Assembly (NCBI GenBank): GCA_958407995.1
Contig: CATYJU010000073.1
Location: 1 to 7,301, forward strand
Reading direction: 5' to 3'
Length of the DNA: 7,301 nucleotides
From: an uncultured Collinsella sp.
GTDB lineage: Bacteria > Actinomycetota > Coriobacteriia > Coriobacteriales > Coriobacteriaceae
The position numbers and the translations under genes are program-made. This document shows, in pieces, positions 1 to 7,159 of the stretch. A model generated the notes under the pieces. That model was not told the DNA's origin. It worked only from the letters and a program-made list of their open reading frames with translations, and did not search any database. Position 1 is the stretch's first letter. Every line of letters begins with the position of its first letter.

Positions 1-314
1 AGGCAGTGCTCCATGTGGCAGCCCTCTTGCGACGCGACCTCAGCCGAAACACCCGCATCCTCCAGCAGCCCCACGAAAAAGCAGTGACGCTCCCACATTT
101 GACGAGCGACCTCCAGCCCTCGCCCTGTCAGATGAACGTCGCGCTTGCCCATTTCGACATAGCCGTTGCTTTCCAGCGTCGCCATGGCCTTGGAAACGCT
201 CGCCTTGGTTACGCCGAGGTACTCCGCAACGTCGATCGAGCGCACGATGCCCTGACGTTCCGACAGAACGTAGATCGATTCGAGATAGTCTTCTCCGGAT
301 TCACGTAGGGCCAT
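1..314 (-). CDS. DtxR/MntR-family metal-dependent transcriptional repressor, N-terminal part (runs off left edge)
   Basis: The first 104 codons are visible; the gene continues past the left edge. The start is the ATG at 314-312, preceded by GAAAGGCGG a few bases upstream. Residues about 7-70 form the winged helix-turn-helix of this family: the GEDYLESIY opening, a recognition helix around VTKASVSKAMATL (35-47) and a wing ending in HLTGRG. Metal-ligand candidates match the family: D9, E12 and H77, then C99, E102 and H103 in the start of the dimerisation domain. B. subtilis MntR has Glu at the position of C99, while DtxR/IdeR has Cys, so the visible ligand set mixes the two types. Known relatives bind DNA when loaded with Fe(II) or Mn(II) and repress metal uptake. 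It has its own upstream region, separated from the HAD gene by a terminator, and three candidate operator motifs. The target metal cannot be decided from this fragment. The family call is firm; the exact symbol is not. Confidence 0.9.
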   Translation of the reverse strand, partial: MALRESGEDYLESIYVLSERQGIVRSIDVAEYLGVTKASVSKAMATLESNGYVEMGKRDVHLTGRGLEVARQMWERHCFFVGLLEDAGVSAEVASQEGCHMEHC

Positions 315-335
315 GGGCCGCCTTTCGGGATGATT

Positions 336-418
336 GCTAGTTAGCCTTTGGATACTTTCCACGACTAACTTTACCGCAGAAGTTGCCCATGTCTTACTAC
401 TTTGTCTAAAAGTTAGCC
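336..418. promoter_or_regulatory. Candidate operator cluster (three AGTTAGYC motifs) upstream of the metal repressor
   Basis: Three copies of AGTTAG(C/T)C lie within 83 bases of intergenic DNA: at 339-346 on +, at 363-370 on - (read as AGTTAGTC) and at 411-418 on +. The first is within the near-palindrome GCTAGTTAGC (336-345). The third is within GTCTAAAAGTTAGCC (404-418), a 6-3-6 dyad with one mismatch. GTTAGCC (340-346 and 412-418) equals the centre of the known DtxR box TTAGGTTAGCCTAACCTAA. The sites sit 22 to 104 bases ahead of the repressor start and no other gene faces this region, so autoregulation is the natural reading. This is inference from motif and position. I could not fix a convincing -35/-10 pair here. 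Confidence 0.45.
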
Positions 419-440
419 GTGTTTCACAAAACGTGCGGGA

Positions 441-477
441 CGAAAACAAAATAGGGACGCCCCGCAAGGAGTGTCCC
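441..477 (-). terminator. Intrinsic terminator after the HAD phosphatase gene
   Basis: Read on the minus strand, GGGAC-a-CTCC-TTGC-GGGG-c-GTCCC folds into a stem of 5 plus 4 pairs around one internal mismatch, with a 4-base loop (477-454). It is followed by the T-rich run TATTTTGTTTTC (453-442). It starts 24 bases after the HAD stop codon and so ends the ABC-F/HAD transcript before the metal-repressor gene. Confidence 0.8.
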
Positions 478-501
478 CAGACGCCGGGTGCCGCCCCGCA
501 G

Positions 502-1272
502 TTACATCAATCCAAAGTGCTTCGCGGCGTTGTAGATGCCATCGTCGTCCACGGCTGTCGTCACATAGGTCGCCGCAGCTTTCACCGTGTCCTGTGCGTT
601 GCCCATGGCCACGCTCGTGCCCACGGCGGCAAACATCGACAGGTCGTTCTCGCCGTCGCCAAAGGCAATCGCCTCGCTCGCGTCGATACCAAGCCGCTCG
701 AGCGTCGCCGCCACGCCCAGGTCCTTGCCGCCGTTAGCGGGAATAATGTCGCAGAACAGGTCGCACCAGCGCGTGGTGAGCGAATGCGACACGGCGTCGG
801 TCACGATATGCTCGTCAACTGGGTCAACAAAGGCACAGAACTGATAGACCGGCGCGTCAAAGGCATGCTCAAACGGCTCCTCGTGGTAGACGATTCCCGC
901 GTTGCTGCCAGCCGTCACCACGCGCTCGGACAGGCGGTTCACAAACGAGTTCTCGCCCTGCATGCACAGTGAGTCGTAGCGCCCCTGCGCCACCTGGTCC
1001 ACAATCACCGCAACGTCGTCCGGATCGATCGGGCAGCTGCGGTAGACGCCCTTGGCATCAAAACAGTGCTGGCCCGAAAGCGTAATGTACGCATCCCAGC
1101 CCAGGTCGAACAGCCAGTCCGGCATCTGGTAGGTCGGACGGCCCGTGGCGATCACGCACGCAATCCCCTGCTCGCGAAAGCTGTCGAGCACCTGCTGCGC
1201 CGACGCCGGAATCCGGTGGGTCTTAAAGCTCAGCAGCGTACCGTCGATATCGAAAAACGCGGCTTTGATCAT
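502..1272 (-). CDS. Cof-type HAD-IIB family hydrolase (probable phosphatase)
   Basis: A 256-residue protein, the usual length for Cof-like HAD-IIB phosphatases. All four HAD motifs are visible: DIDGTL at 8-13 with nucleophile D8 and acid/base D10; T43 in IATGR (41-45); K183 in NGGKD; and GDGEND at 205-210, with D206 and D210 binding Mg2+. MGNA (223-226) is the typical segment after motif IV. The cap lies between motifs II and III (about 85-180), the C2B arrangement. The family dephosphorylates sugar phosphates, phospholipid precursors or pyridoxal phosphate in the cytoplasm; the substrate cannot be predicted here. The ATG lies 6 bases after the ABC-F stop, and the GAGGAG ribosome site overlaps the end of that gene, so translation is probably coupled. 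The ATPase partner suggests no obvious shared pathway. Confidence 0.93.
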   Translation of the reverse strand: MIKAAFFDIDGTLLSFKTHRIPASAQQVLDSFREQGIACVIATGRPTYQMPDWLFDLGWDAYITLSGQHCFDAKGVYRSCPIDPDDVAVIVDQVAQGRYDSLCMQGENSFVNRLSERVVTAGSNAGIVYHEEPFEHAFDAPVYQFCAFVDPVDEHIVTDAVSHSLTTRWCDLFCDIIPANGGKDLGVAATLERLGIDASEAIAFGDGENDLSMFAAVGTSVAMGNAQDTVKAAATYVTTAVDDDGIYNAAKHFGLM

Positions 1273-1278
1273 TCTCGC

Positions 1279-3135
1279 CTACTCCTCGCCCTCGAGCTTT
1301 TCGCTCGCCTCGAGCCACGCCATCTCCAGCTCGTCCATGGCGGCGTGAGCCTCGTCGATCTTTGCCTGCTGCTCGCCGAGCGCCGTGTAGTTGGTGGGAT
1401 CGACCTGGGCCATGGCGGCCTCGGCCTCCTCCACGCGGGCGCGCTGTGTCTCCATCTTGCGCTCGAGCGAGCTCACCTCGCGGCGGAGCTTCTGACGCTC
1501 GGCGTTGGAAAGGCCGTTGGGCTGACCGCTCGACTTGGGCTTGTCGGCAGCAGCCGCCGCACCGGTGTCGAACGTGCCGGTCTTAGCGCTCGGCGCGCCC
1601 ACGGGCTCGCCCTCGGCGGTAGCGTTGCACAGGCGCAGGTACTGGTCCACGCCGCCGGGCATATGCGTCAGATGGCCATCGAGCAGTGCCCACTGTTGGT
1701 CGGTCACGCGCTCCATCAAAAAGCGATCGTGTGTCACCAGGATCAGCGTGCCGGGCCAGCCGTCCAGCAGGTCCTCGACAATCGCGAGCATGTCGGTATC
1801 CAGGTCGTTGCCCGGCTCGTCCAGGATGAGCACGTTGGGCTCGTCCAGAATCGTCAGCAACAGCGACAGGCGACGGCGCTGGCCGCCCGAAAGATCGCCG
1901 ATGCGGCTCCAGAGCTGCTGCGTCGTAAAGCCCAGACGCTCGCAGAGCTTCTCGGGCGAAGTCTCCTTGCCGTCGATGACGTAGTACTTCTTATAGTTGC
2001 CGAGCACCTCGCGGATCGTGTCGCCCATGTAGGGTTCGAGCTCCTCGAGCTGCTGCGACAGCACGCCAAAGCGCACTGTCTGGCCAATCTTCACGCGGCC
2101 GCGCGTGGGTTCAATCTTGCCCTGGATCACGTCGAGCAGCGTCGACTTGCCGGCACCGTTCTCGCCCAGCAGGCCATAGCGGTCGCCCGCACCAATGAGC
2201 CAGGTCACGTCAGAGAGCACCTGCTTGGGCGCGCCATCGGTATCCGCATAGCCGGCGTCCACGTCGACCACATCGATAACCTGCTTGCCCAGGCGGCTCA
2301 CGGCAAGGCGCTTGAGCTCCAGCTCGTCACGCACGGGCGGTACGTCGGCGATCAGCTCGCGAGCAGCCTCAACGCGAAACTTGGGCTTGGTGGAACGCGC
2401 CTGGGCGCCGCGGCTTAGCCACGCGAGCTCCTTGCGCGCCATGTTGCGACGGCGCTCCTCGGTAACGGCGGCCATGCGGTCGCGCTCCACGCGCTGCAGG
2501 ATATATGCCGAGTAGCCGCCCTCGAAGGGATCTACCTGGCCGTCGTGGACCTCCCACATGCTGGTGCAGACCTCGTCCAAGAACCAGCGGTCGTGCGTGA
2601 CCACGAGCATGGCGCCCTGGCCGCGCTGCCAGCGGGCCTTTAAGTGACGCGCAAGCCAGTTGATGGTGCGCATGTCCAGGTGGTTGGTGGGCTCGTCGAG
2701 CATGAGCACATCGTAGTCGCCAATCAGCAGGCGCGCGAGGTCCACGCGACGGCGCTGACCGCCCGAGAGCTCGCCCACCATGCCCTCCCAGGGCACATCG
2801 CTAATAAGACCGGCCAGAATCTGGCGCGTACGCGGGCTCGACGCCCACTCGTACTCAGGCGTGTCGCCCACAACGGCATGATGCACGGTATCGGTGTCGA
2901 CAAGCTGGTCCTTTTGGCCGAGCAGACCGATCGTCGTGCCGCGGCGGTGCGTCACGCGGCCGTCGTCGGGTTCCAGCGTGCCGGCGAGTACACTCAGCAG
3001 CGTCGACTTGCCGTCGCCGTTTTTACCGACGATACCAATGCGGTCGCCCTCGCCCACGCCGAGCGTCACGCTATCGAAAATATGCTTGGTGGGAAACTCT
3101 AGGCTGATGGAATCGCATCCCAAAAGAATCGCCAT
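1279..3135 (-). CDS. ABC-F family ATPase, Uup-like, with C-terminal coiled coil
   Basis: A 618-residue soluble protein with two ABC domains and no membrane segments. Domain 1 has Walker A GKNGDGKST (37-45), LSGGQ (123-127), Walker B VLMLDE (143-148) followed by PTNHLD, and switch H181. The charged linker between the domains (about 210-275) contains RKELAWLSRGAQARSTKPK. Domain 2 has Walker A GENGAGKST (324-332), LSGGQ (415-419), VLILDE (435-440) and H469. An Ala/Gly/Pro-rich spacer (about 505-540) leads to a coiled coil (about 542-615) resembling the Uup C-terminal domain. ABC-F proteins act at the ribosome, some in translation rescue and some in antibiotic protection; the linker and C-terminal domain favour Uup-like housekeeping over resistance. 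The start at 3135 is chosen because AAGGAG lies 9 bases upstream. A longer frame to 3330 would add 65 residues of no family resemblance and would cross both the palindrome and the pst terminator. Oddity: the second Walker B reads DEPGNDLD where DEPTNDLD is usual. Confidence 0.93.
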   Translation of the reverse strand: MAILLGCDSISLEFPTKHIFDSVTLGVGEGDRIGIVGKNGDGKSTLLSVLAGTLEPDDGRVTHRRGTTIGLLGQKDQLVDTDTVHHAVVGDTPEYEWASSPRTRQILAGLISDVPWEGMVGELSGGQRRRVDLARLLIGDYDVLMLDEPTNHLDMRTINWLARHLKARWQRGQGAMLVVTHDRWFLDEVCTSMWEVHDGQVDPFEGGYSAYILQRVERDRMAAVTEERRRNMARKELAWLSRGAQARSTKPKFRVEAARELIADVPPVRDELELKRLAVSRLGKQVIDVVDVDAGYADTDGAPKQVLSDVTWLIGAGDRYGLLGENGAGKSTLLDVIQGKIEPTRGRVKIGQTVRFGVLSQQLEELEPYMGDTIREVLGNYKKYYVIDGKETSPEKLCERLGFTTQQLWSRIGDLSGGQRRRLSLLLTILDEPNVLILDEPGNDLDTDMLAIVEDLLDGWPGTLILVTHDRFLMERVTDQQWALLDGHLTHMPGGVDQYLRLCNATAEGEPVGAPSAKTGTFDTGAAAAADKPKSSGQPNGLSNAERQKLRREVSSLERKMETQRARVEEAEAAMAQVDPTNYTALGEQQAKIDEAHAAMDELEMAWLEASEKLEGEE

Positions 3136-3170
3136 ATGCCCTGCTCCTTCGTAGAAATTCAACGTTGTCC

Positions 3171-3176
3171 ATGATA
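3171..3176 (-). promoter_or_regulatory. Possible -10 element of the ABC-F/HAD transcript
   Basis: The minus strand reads TATCAT here, five of six matches to TATAAT, 35 bases before the ABC-F start. No good TTGACA-like -35 is found 16-18 bases upstream; that stretch is inside the inverted repeat at 3180-3220. A promoter must lie between the pst terminator and 3135, because the genes upstream are terminated at 3240-3283. The exact site is a guess. Confidence 0.3.
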
Positions 3177-3179
3177 GCG

Positions 3180-3220
3180 AAAACCACCACAAAGGGGACA
3201 GGCACCTTTGTGGTGGTTTT
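3180..3220. repeat. Perfect 16-bp inverted repeat, REP/MITE-like palindromic element
   Basis: The left arm AAAACCACCACAAAGG (3180-3195) and right arm CCTTTGTGGTGGTTTT (3205-3220) are exact reverse complements around the 9-base loop GGACAGGCA. The asymmetric centre GGGGACAGGCACC is of the kind seen in dispersed palindromes linked to REP-associated (Y1 tyrosine) transposases. I recall similar cores in gut actinobacterial genomes, but that is memory, not a search. Both strands end in TTTT after the stem, so it could act as a weak bidirectional terminator. It occurs once in this window and no transposase gene is present. Confidence 0.75.
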
Positions 3221-3239
3221 GGGCAAGCGCACCAGCACA

Positions 3240-3283
3240 CGACACAAAAAGGCGGGCCATCTCCCGCAAGAGATGACCCGCCT
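3240..3283 (-). terminator. Intrinsic terminator of the pst operon
   Basis: On the minus strand AGGCGGGTCATCTC (3283-3270) pairs with GAGATGGCCCGCCT (3263-3250) over 14 positions with a single T-G wobble. The loop is TTGCGG and the T run that follows (3250-3246) continues as GTGTCG. It lies 55 bases after the pstB stop codon. This is a strong, textbook Rho-independent terminator and shows that pstB is the last gene of the transcript. Confidence 0.92.
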
Positions 3284-3338
3284 CTCCAATCAGTCCTGCG
3301 GCAACCGTGGCCGCTGCAGGCCTCAAGCATGTCCCGGA

Positions 3339-4207
<869 letters not shown>

Positions 4208-4211
<4 letters not shown>

Positions 4212-5134
4212 TCGGCCGTCATCTTCCTTGCCAGTTGCTTGCCCACGATGCGGGCGATTACGTTAAACAGCAGCACGCAGATCATCAGCAGTGCGGCGGT
4301 GCCCCAGACGATCTGCTGGGCCTCGGGGCTGCCCTCGCCATAGATCTTGTAGATGTGCACGGCGAGCGACTCACCGGGGCGGAACACGTTCCAGGCGCAG
4401 GTGGGGCTCGACAGGTTAAAGCTCAAGAAGTTCAGGCGAACCGGCGAGCTCATGCCCGAGGTAAAGAGCAGCGCCGCGGCCTCGCCAAAGACACGGCCGG
4501 CCGAAAGCACGATGCCGGTCACGATGGCGGGCATGGCCTCGGGAATCAGAATGTGCAGCGTGGCCTCCCAGCGGGTGAGTCCCATGGCCAGGCACGCATC
4601 GCGCTGGGCTTGCGGCACGTCCTCGAGTGCCTGCTGGATCACGCGCACCAGGATGGGGATGTTGAACATGGTGAGCGCGACGGCGCCGGAGATGATGGAG
4701 TACTTCCAGCCCAGCTGCACCGAGAACACCAGAAAGCCGAACATGCCCACGACAATGGAGGGCAGCGAGGACAGCGTTTCGATGGCGGTGGAGGCGATGT
4801 CGCGGATGGGCCCATCGGGCGCGTACTCAACCAAAAAGACCGCGCCGCCCAGGCTAATGGGCACCGAGATGATCAGGGTGATCAGCAGCAGATAGAACGA
4901 GTCGAACAGCTGGTAGAGCACGCCGCCCTGCGTTCCGTTGGCGCGTGCGGGCTGCGTGAGAAAGCCCGGCTGGAACAGCGTCGAGATACCCTCGAACAGG
5001 ATGTAGGCCACCATGGAGACGACGATAAGCATGACGATGGCGACAATCGCCGTCAGCACGCCCGTGGCGATGCAGTCCTGCTTTTGGACACGCCCGAGTC
5101 TCGCCTCGTCGATGTGGATGCGCGTGCTAGCCAC
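4208..5134 (-). CDS. pstA: Phosphate ABC transporter permease PstA
   Basis: A 308-residue integral membrane protein, one half of the phosphate channel. About six hydrophobic segments are visible: near 22-46, 78-104, 119-140, 143-165, 200-224 and 275-298. The EAA-type coupling loop that contacts PstB is around 171-198, with the conserved Gly in LAMGLTRWEATLHILIP. The start is a GTG at 5134, which overlaps the end of pstC by 8 bases and has GAAGG about five bases upstream; I see no better ATG nearby. The reading frame ends in a TGA that shares bases with the pstB start. Overlaps at both ends imply translational coupling with equal expression of the membrane and ATPase parts. The order pstS-C-A-B makes the assignment secure; PstA and PstC are related, but length, C-terminus and order fit PstA. 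Confidence 0.96.
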
Positions 5135-6035
5135 GAGCCTTCGCCCCCTTGCGGCCGATAAGGTGGATGATCAGGATAAAGATGAGGCTCATGCCCATCA
5201 GCAGCAGGCCGAGCGCCCACAGGACGTCGTCCTGGGCCGAGCCCTCGGCATAGACCGCCATGGACGTGGTGAGCGTGGTGGTGATGGTGGACGCCGGCGA
5301 CAGCAGCGACGTCGGCATGGCCTCGATGCCGCCAATGACCATGCGCACGGCGAGCGTCTCGCCAAAGGCGCGGGTCATGCCAAGGATGACTGCGGTCATG
5401 AGCGACGGCATGGCGGACTTGAGCACCACGTGCCAGATGGTCTGCCAGCGGGTGTAGCCCAGCGCGAGCGAACCCTGGCGGTAGCTATCGGGCACGGCGC
5501 GCAGGCCATCGACCGAAAGCGTGGTCATCGTCGGCAGAATCATGACGGCCAGCACGATGGCGCCGGGCAAGATACCCAGGCCTGTGCTCACGTGGAAAAC
5601 GCTCTTCATAAGGCCGACGACCACGTGAAAACCGATGAGGCCAAAGACGACCGAGGGAATGCCGGTCAAAAGCTCAATAAGCGGCTGAAAGACCTTGGAG
5701 CCAAACTTAGGCTGAATCTCGACCGCAAAGATGGCAGAGCCGATGGCGATGGGCAGTGCGATGAGCGTGGAGAGCACCATGACCGCAAACGAGGTGACGA
5801 TCAGGGGCAGGGCGCCAGTGTAGGGCAGGCCGTTTTCGGCCGTGTTGGCCAGGTCCCACTTGGTACCGGTAAAAAACTCGACGATCGAGACGCCGTCCTT
5901 GAAAAAAGCCGAGAGGCCCTTTTGGGCGACCATAAAGATGAGCGCGGCAACGACAAGCGTCACGAGCGCTACGCACGCACCCGTGACGCCCAGGCCCACG
6001 TTCTCAAGCTCGCGCTTTGGCAGCTGTTTTGCCAT
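5127..6035 (-). CDS. pstC: Phosphate ABC transporter permease PstC
   Basis: A 302-residue membrane protein, the partner of PstA in the phosphate channel. Hydrophobic segments lie near 14-36, 75-105, 120-142, 152-172, 208-225 and 270-293. The segment with ENGLPYTGALPLIVTS (67-82) and the following LPIAIGSAIF are typical PstC features. The coupling loop is around 178-205 (VPDSYRQGSLALGYTRW). The ATG at 6035 has GAAAGG about seven bases upstream and lies 25 bases after the pstS stop codon. The TAG stop is inside the start region of pstA. No unusual features are seen. Confidence 0.96.
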   Translation of the reverse strand: MAKQLPKRELENVGLGVTGACVALVTLVVAALIFMVAQKGLSAFFKDGVSIVEFFTGTKWDLANTAENGLPYTGALPLIVTSFAVMVLSTLIALPIAIGSAIFAVEIQPKFGSKVFQPLIELLTGIPSVVFGLIGFHVVVGLMKSVFHVSTGLGILPGAIVLAVMILPTMTTLSVDGLRAVPDSYRQGSLALGYTRWQTIWHVVLKSAMPSLMTAVILGMTRAFGETLAVRMVIGGIEAMPTSLLSPASTITTTLTTSMAVYAEGSAQDDVLWALGLLLMGMSLIFILIIHLIGRKGAKARG

Positions 6036-6060
6036 TGCAAACCTTTCCGGGGGCGATTAC

Positions 6061-6999
6061 TTATTTAGCGGAGACCTTGCCACTGGCGTCCTTGACGACC
6101 TTCATGGCAGAAACGGGAATAAAGCCCTGCTCCTCGGCGAGCTTGCCCTGGACGTCTTCGGAAAGCATGAACTCCAGGAAGGCCTTGGTGGCCTCGTCGG
6201 CGTCCTTAGCACAGTACATGTGCTCGGTCGCCCAGATCTTGAAGGAGTCGTCGGTGACGTTTGTGCTCTTGGGCTCGACGCCCTCGACCATGATGGCGTT
6301 GAACTTGGAGTCATCGAAGTGCGAGAAGTCGAGGTAGGAGATGGCGTTGTCGGTGCTGCCCATCTGAGTCTGGACATCGCCGGACTTGTCGAGCTCGGCG
6401 TCGCCCTTAAAGTCGACGGCCTCGTCGCCAAAGACGGCGGCCTCGAAGGTGGCGCGGGTGCCGGAGCCGGCCTTGCGGTTGAGAACGACGATCTTGGCGT
6501 CGTCGCCGCCGACCTCCTTCCAGTTGGTGATCTGGCCGGAGAAGATACCCTTGAGCTGCTCGAGGGACAGGTCGTCGACCTTGACGTTCTTGGAGACGAC
6601 GGGGCCCATGCCCACGACGGCGACCTCGTGGTCGACGAGGTTCTTGACCTGGTCGGTCTCGAGCTTGGTCTCGGCGAAGACGTCGGAGTTACCGATAGTG
6701 ACGGTGCCGGCGGCGACAGCGGTCAGGCCCTTGCCCGAACCGTTACCCGAGCCAGAGACGGAGACGTCCGGGTTGGCATCCATGAACTTCTCGGCAGCAG
6801 CCTCGACGAGAGCCTGGAACGAGGAAGCGCCGTCGTAGGTCACCTCGCCCGAGACGGACTCGGCAGCAGCGGCGCTGCCCTCAGCAGCGGTGTTGGCGGC
6901 GTTGGAGCCGCCGCAACCAACGAGACCGAGACCGACGATGCTGGCAAGACCACCAGCAAGGCCGAGGAACTGACGACGAGAATAAGCCTGATCGAGCAT
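6061..6999 (-). CDS. pstS: Phosphate-binding lipoprotein PstS with twin-arginine signal
   Basis: A 312-residue extracytoplasmic phosphate-binding protein that feeds PstCA. The chosen start is the ATG at 6999, with AAAGGAAG just upstream; a GTG at 7032 would add 11 residues but lacks such a site and would separate the signal peptide from the start. Residues 7-12 (SRRQFL) form a Tat motif, followed by a hydrophobic run and the lipobox LVGC with C29, so the mature protein is probably a lipid-anchored Tat substrate. A low-complexity Ala/Ser/Glu linker (about 31-50) precedes the binding domain. Phosphate-contact motifs typical of PstS are present: GASS (57-60), GNGSGKGL (85-92), IGNSD (102-106) and RKAGSGTR (175-182). 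The C-terminus has the common FIPVS segment. It is first in the operon, which suits a protein needed in excess over the channel. Confidence 0.96.
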   Translation of the reverse strand: MLDQAYSRRQFLGLAGGLASIVGLGLVGCGGSNAANTAAEGSAAAAESVSGEVTYDGASSFQALVEAAAEKFMDANPDVSVSGSGNGSGKGLTAVAAGTVTIGNSDVFAETKLETDQVKNLVDHEVAVVGMGPVVSKNVKVDDLSLEQLKGIFSGQITNWKEVGGDDAKIVVLNRKAGSGTRATFEAAVFGDEAVDFKGDAELDKSGDVQTQMGSTDNAISYLDFSHFDDSKFNAIMVEGVEPKSTNVTDDSFKIWATEHMYCAKDADEATKAFLEFMLSEDVQGKLAEEQGFIPVSAMKVVKDASGKVSAK

Positions 7000-7024
7000 G
7001 ATCTTCCTTTCATACATGCGACTC

Positions 7025-7041
7025 GCGGGCACCCTGCCCGC
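7025..7041 (-). promoter_or_regulatory. GC-rich hairpin in the pstS 5' leader
   Basis: On the minus strand GCGGGCA-GGG-TGCCCGC is a perfect 7-bp stem with a 3-base loop ending 25 bases before the pstS start and about 10 bases before its ribosome site. No T run follows, so it is not a terminator. It could stabilise the mRNA end or affect initiation; no function is shown by sequence alone. Confidence 0.5.
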
Positions 7042-7142
7042 TTTGCTGTTTGGAAAGATACGGTCTCGATCGGGCGACGACCGCCTTATCTGCGGTTTCT
7101 TACGGACATTTGATAGACCCTTACCGCAAGCTCTGCCCAGCC

Positions 7143-7159
7143 TTTACAAACGGATAACA
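7143..7159. promoter_or_regulatory. Candidate Pho-box-like tandem repeat ahead of pstS
   Basis: TTTACA (7143-7148) is followed exactly 11 bases later by ATAACA (7154-7159); the larger units TTTACAAAC and ATAACAAAC share seven of nine positions. Known PhoP/PhoB operators are tandem half-sites with an 11-base period, and in Bacillus they resemble TTAACA. Further ACA-containing A/T-rich sequence occurs at 7186-7203, but its spacing is 12. The location about 145 bases before pstS is reasonable. With only two units, the match could be chance. Confidence 0.35.

Noticed and set aside
1066..2418. 450-codon plus-strand open frame opposite the ABC-F and HAD genes
   Set aside because: It lies antisense to two genes with complete family motifs, its composition (many Leu, Ala, His, Arg, Val) is that of a frame mirrored from GC-rich coding DNA, and it has no recognisable domain.
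3136..3330. 65-residue N-terminal extension of the ABC-F protein
   Set aside because: It would cross the pst terminator and the palindrome, has no similarity to ABC-F proteins, and the ATG at 3135 has a strong AAGGAG and begins at the usual family N-terminus.
5842..7113. 423-codon plus-strand frame opposite pstS
   Set aside because: It is antisense to pstS and the start of pstC, rich in Leu/Gly/Val/Asp repeats derived from the complement of GC-rich codons, with no known family.
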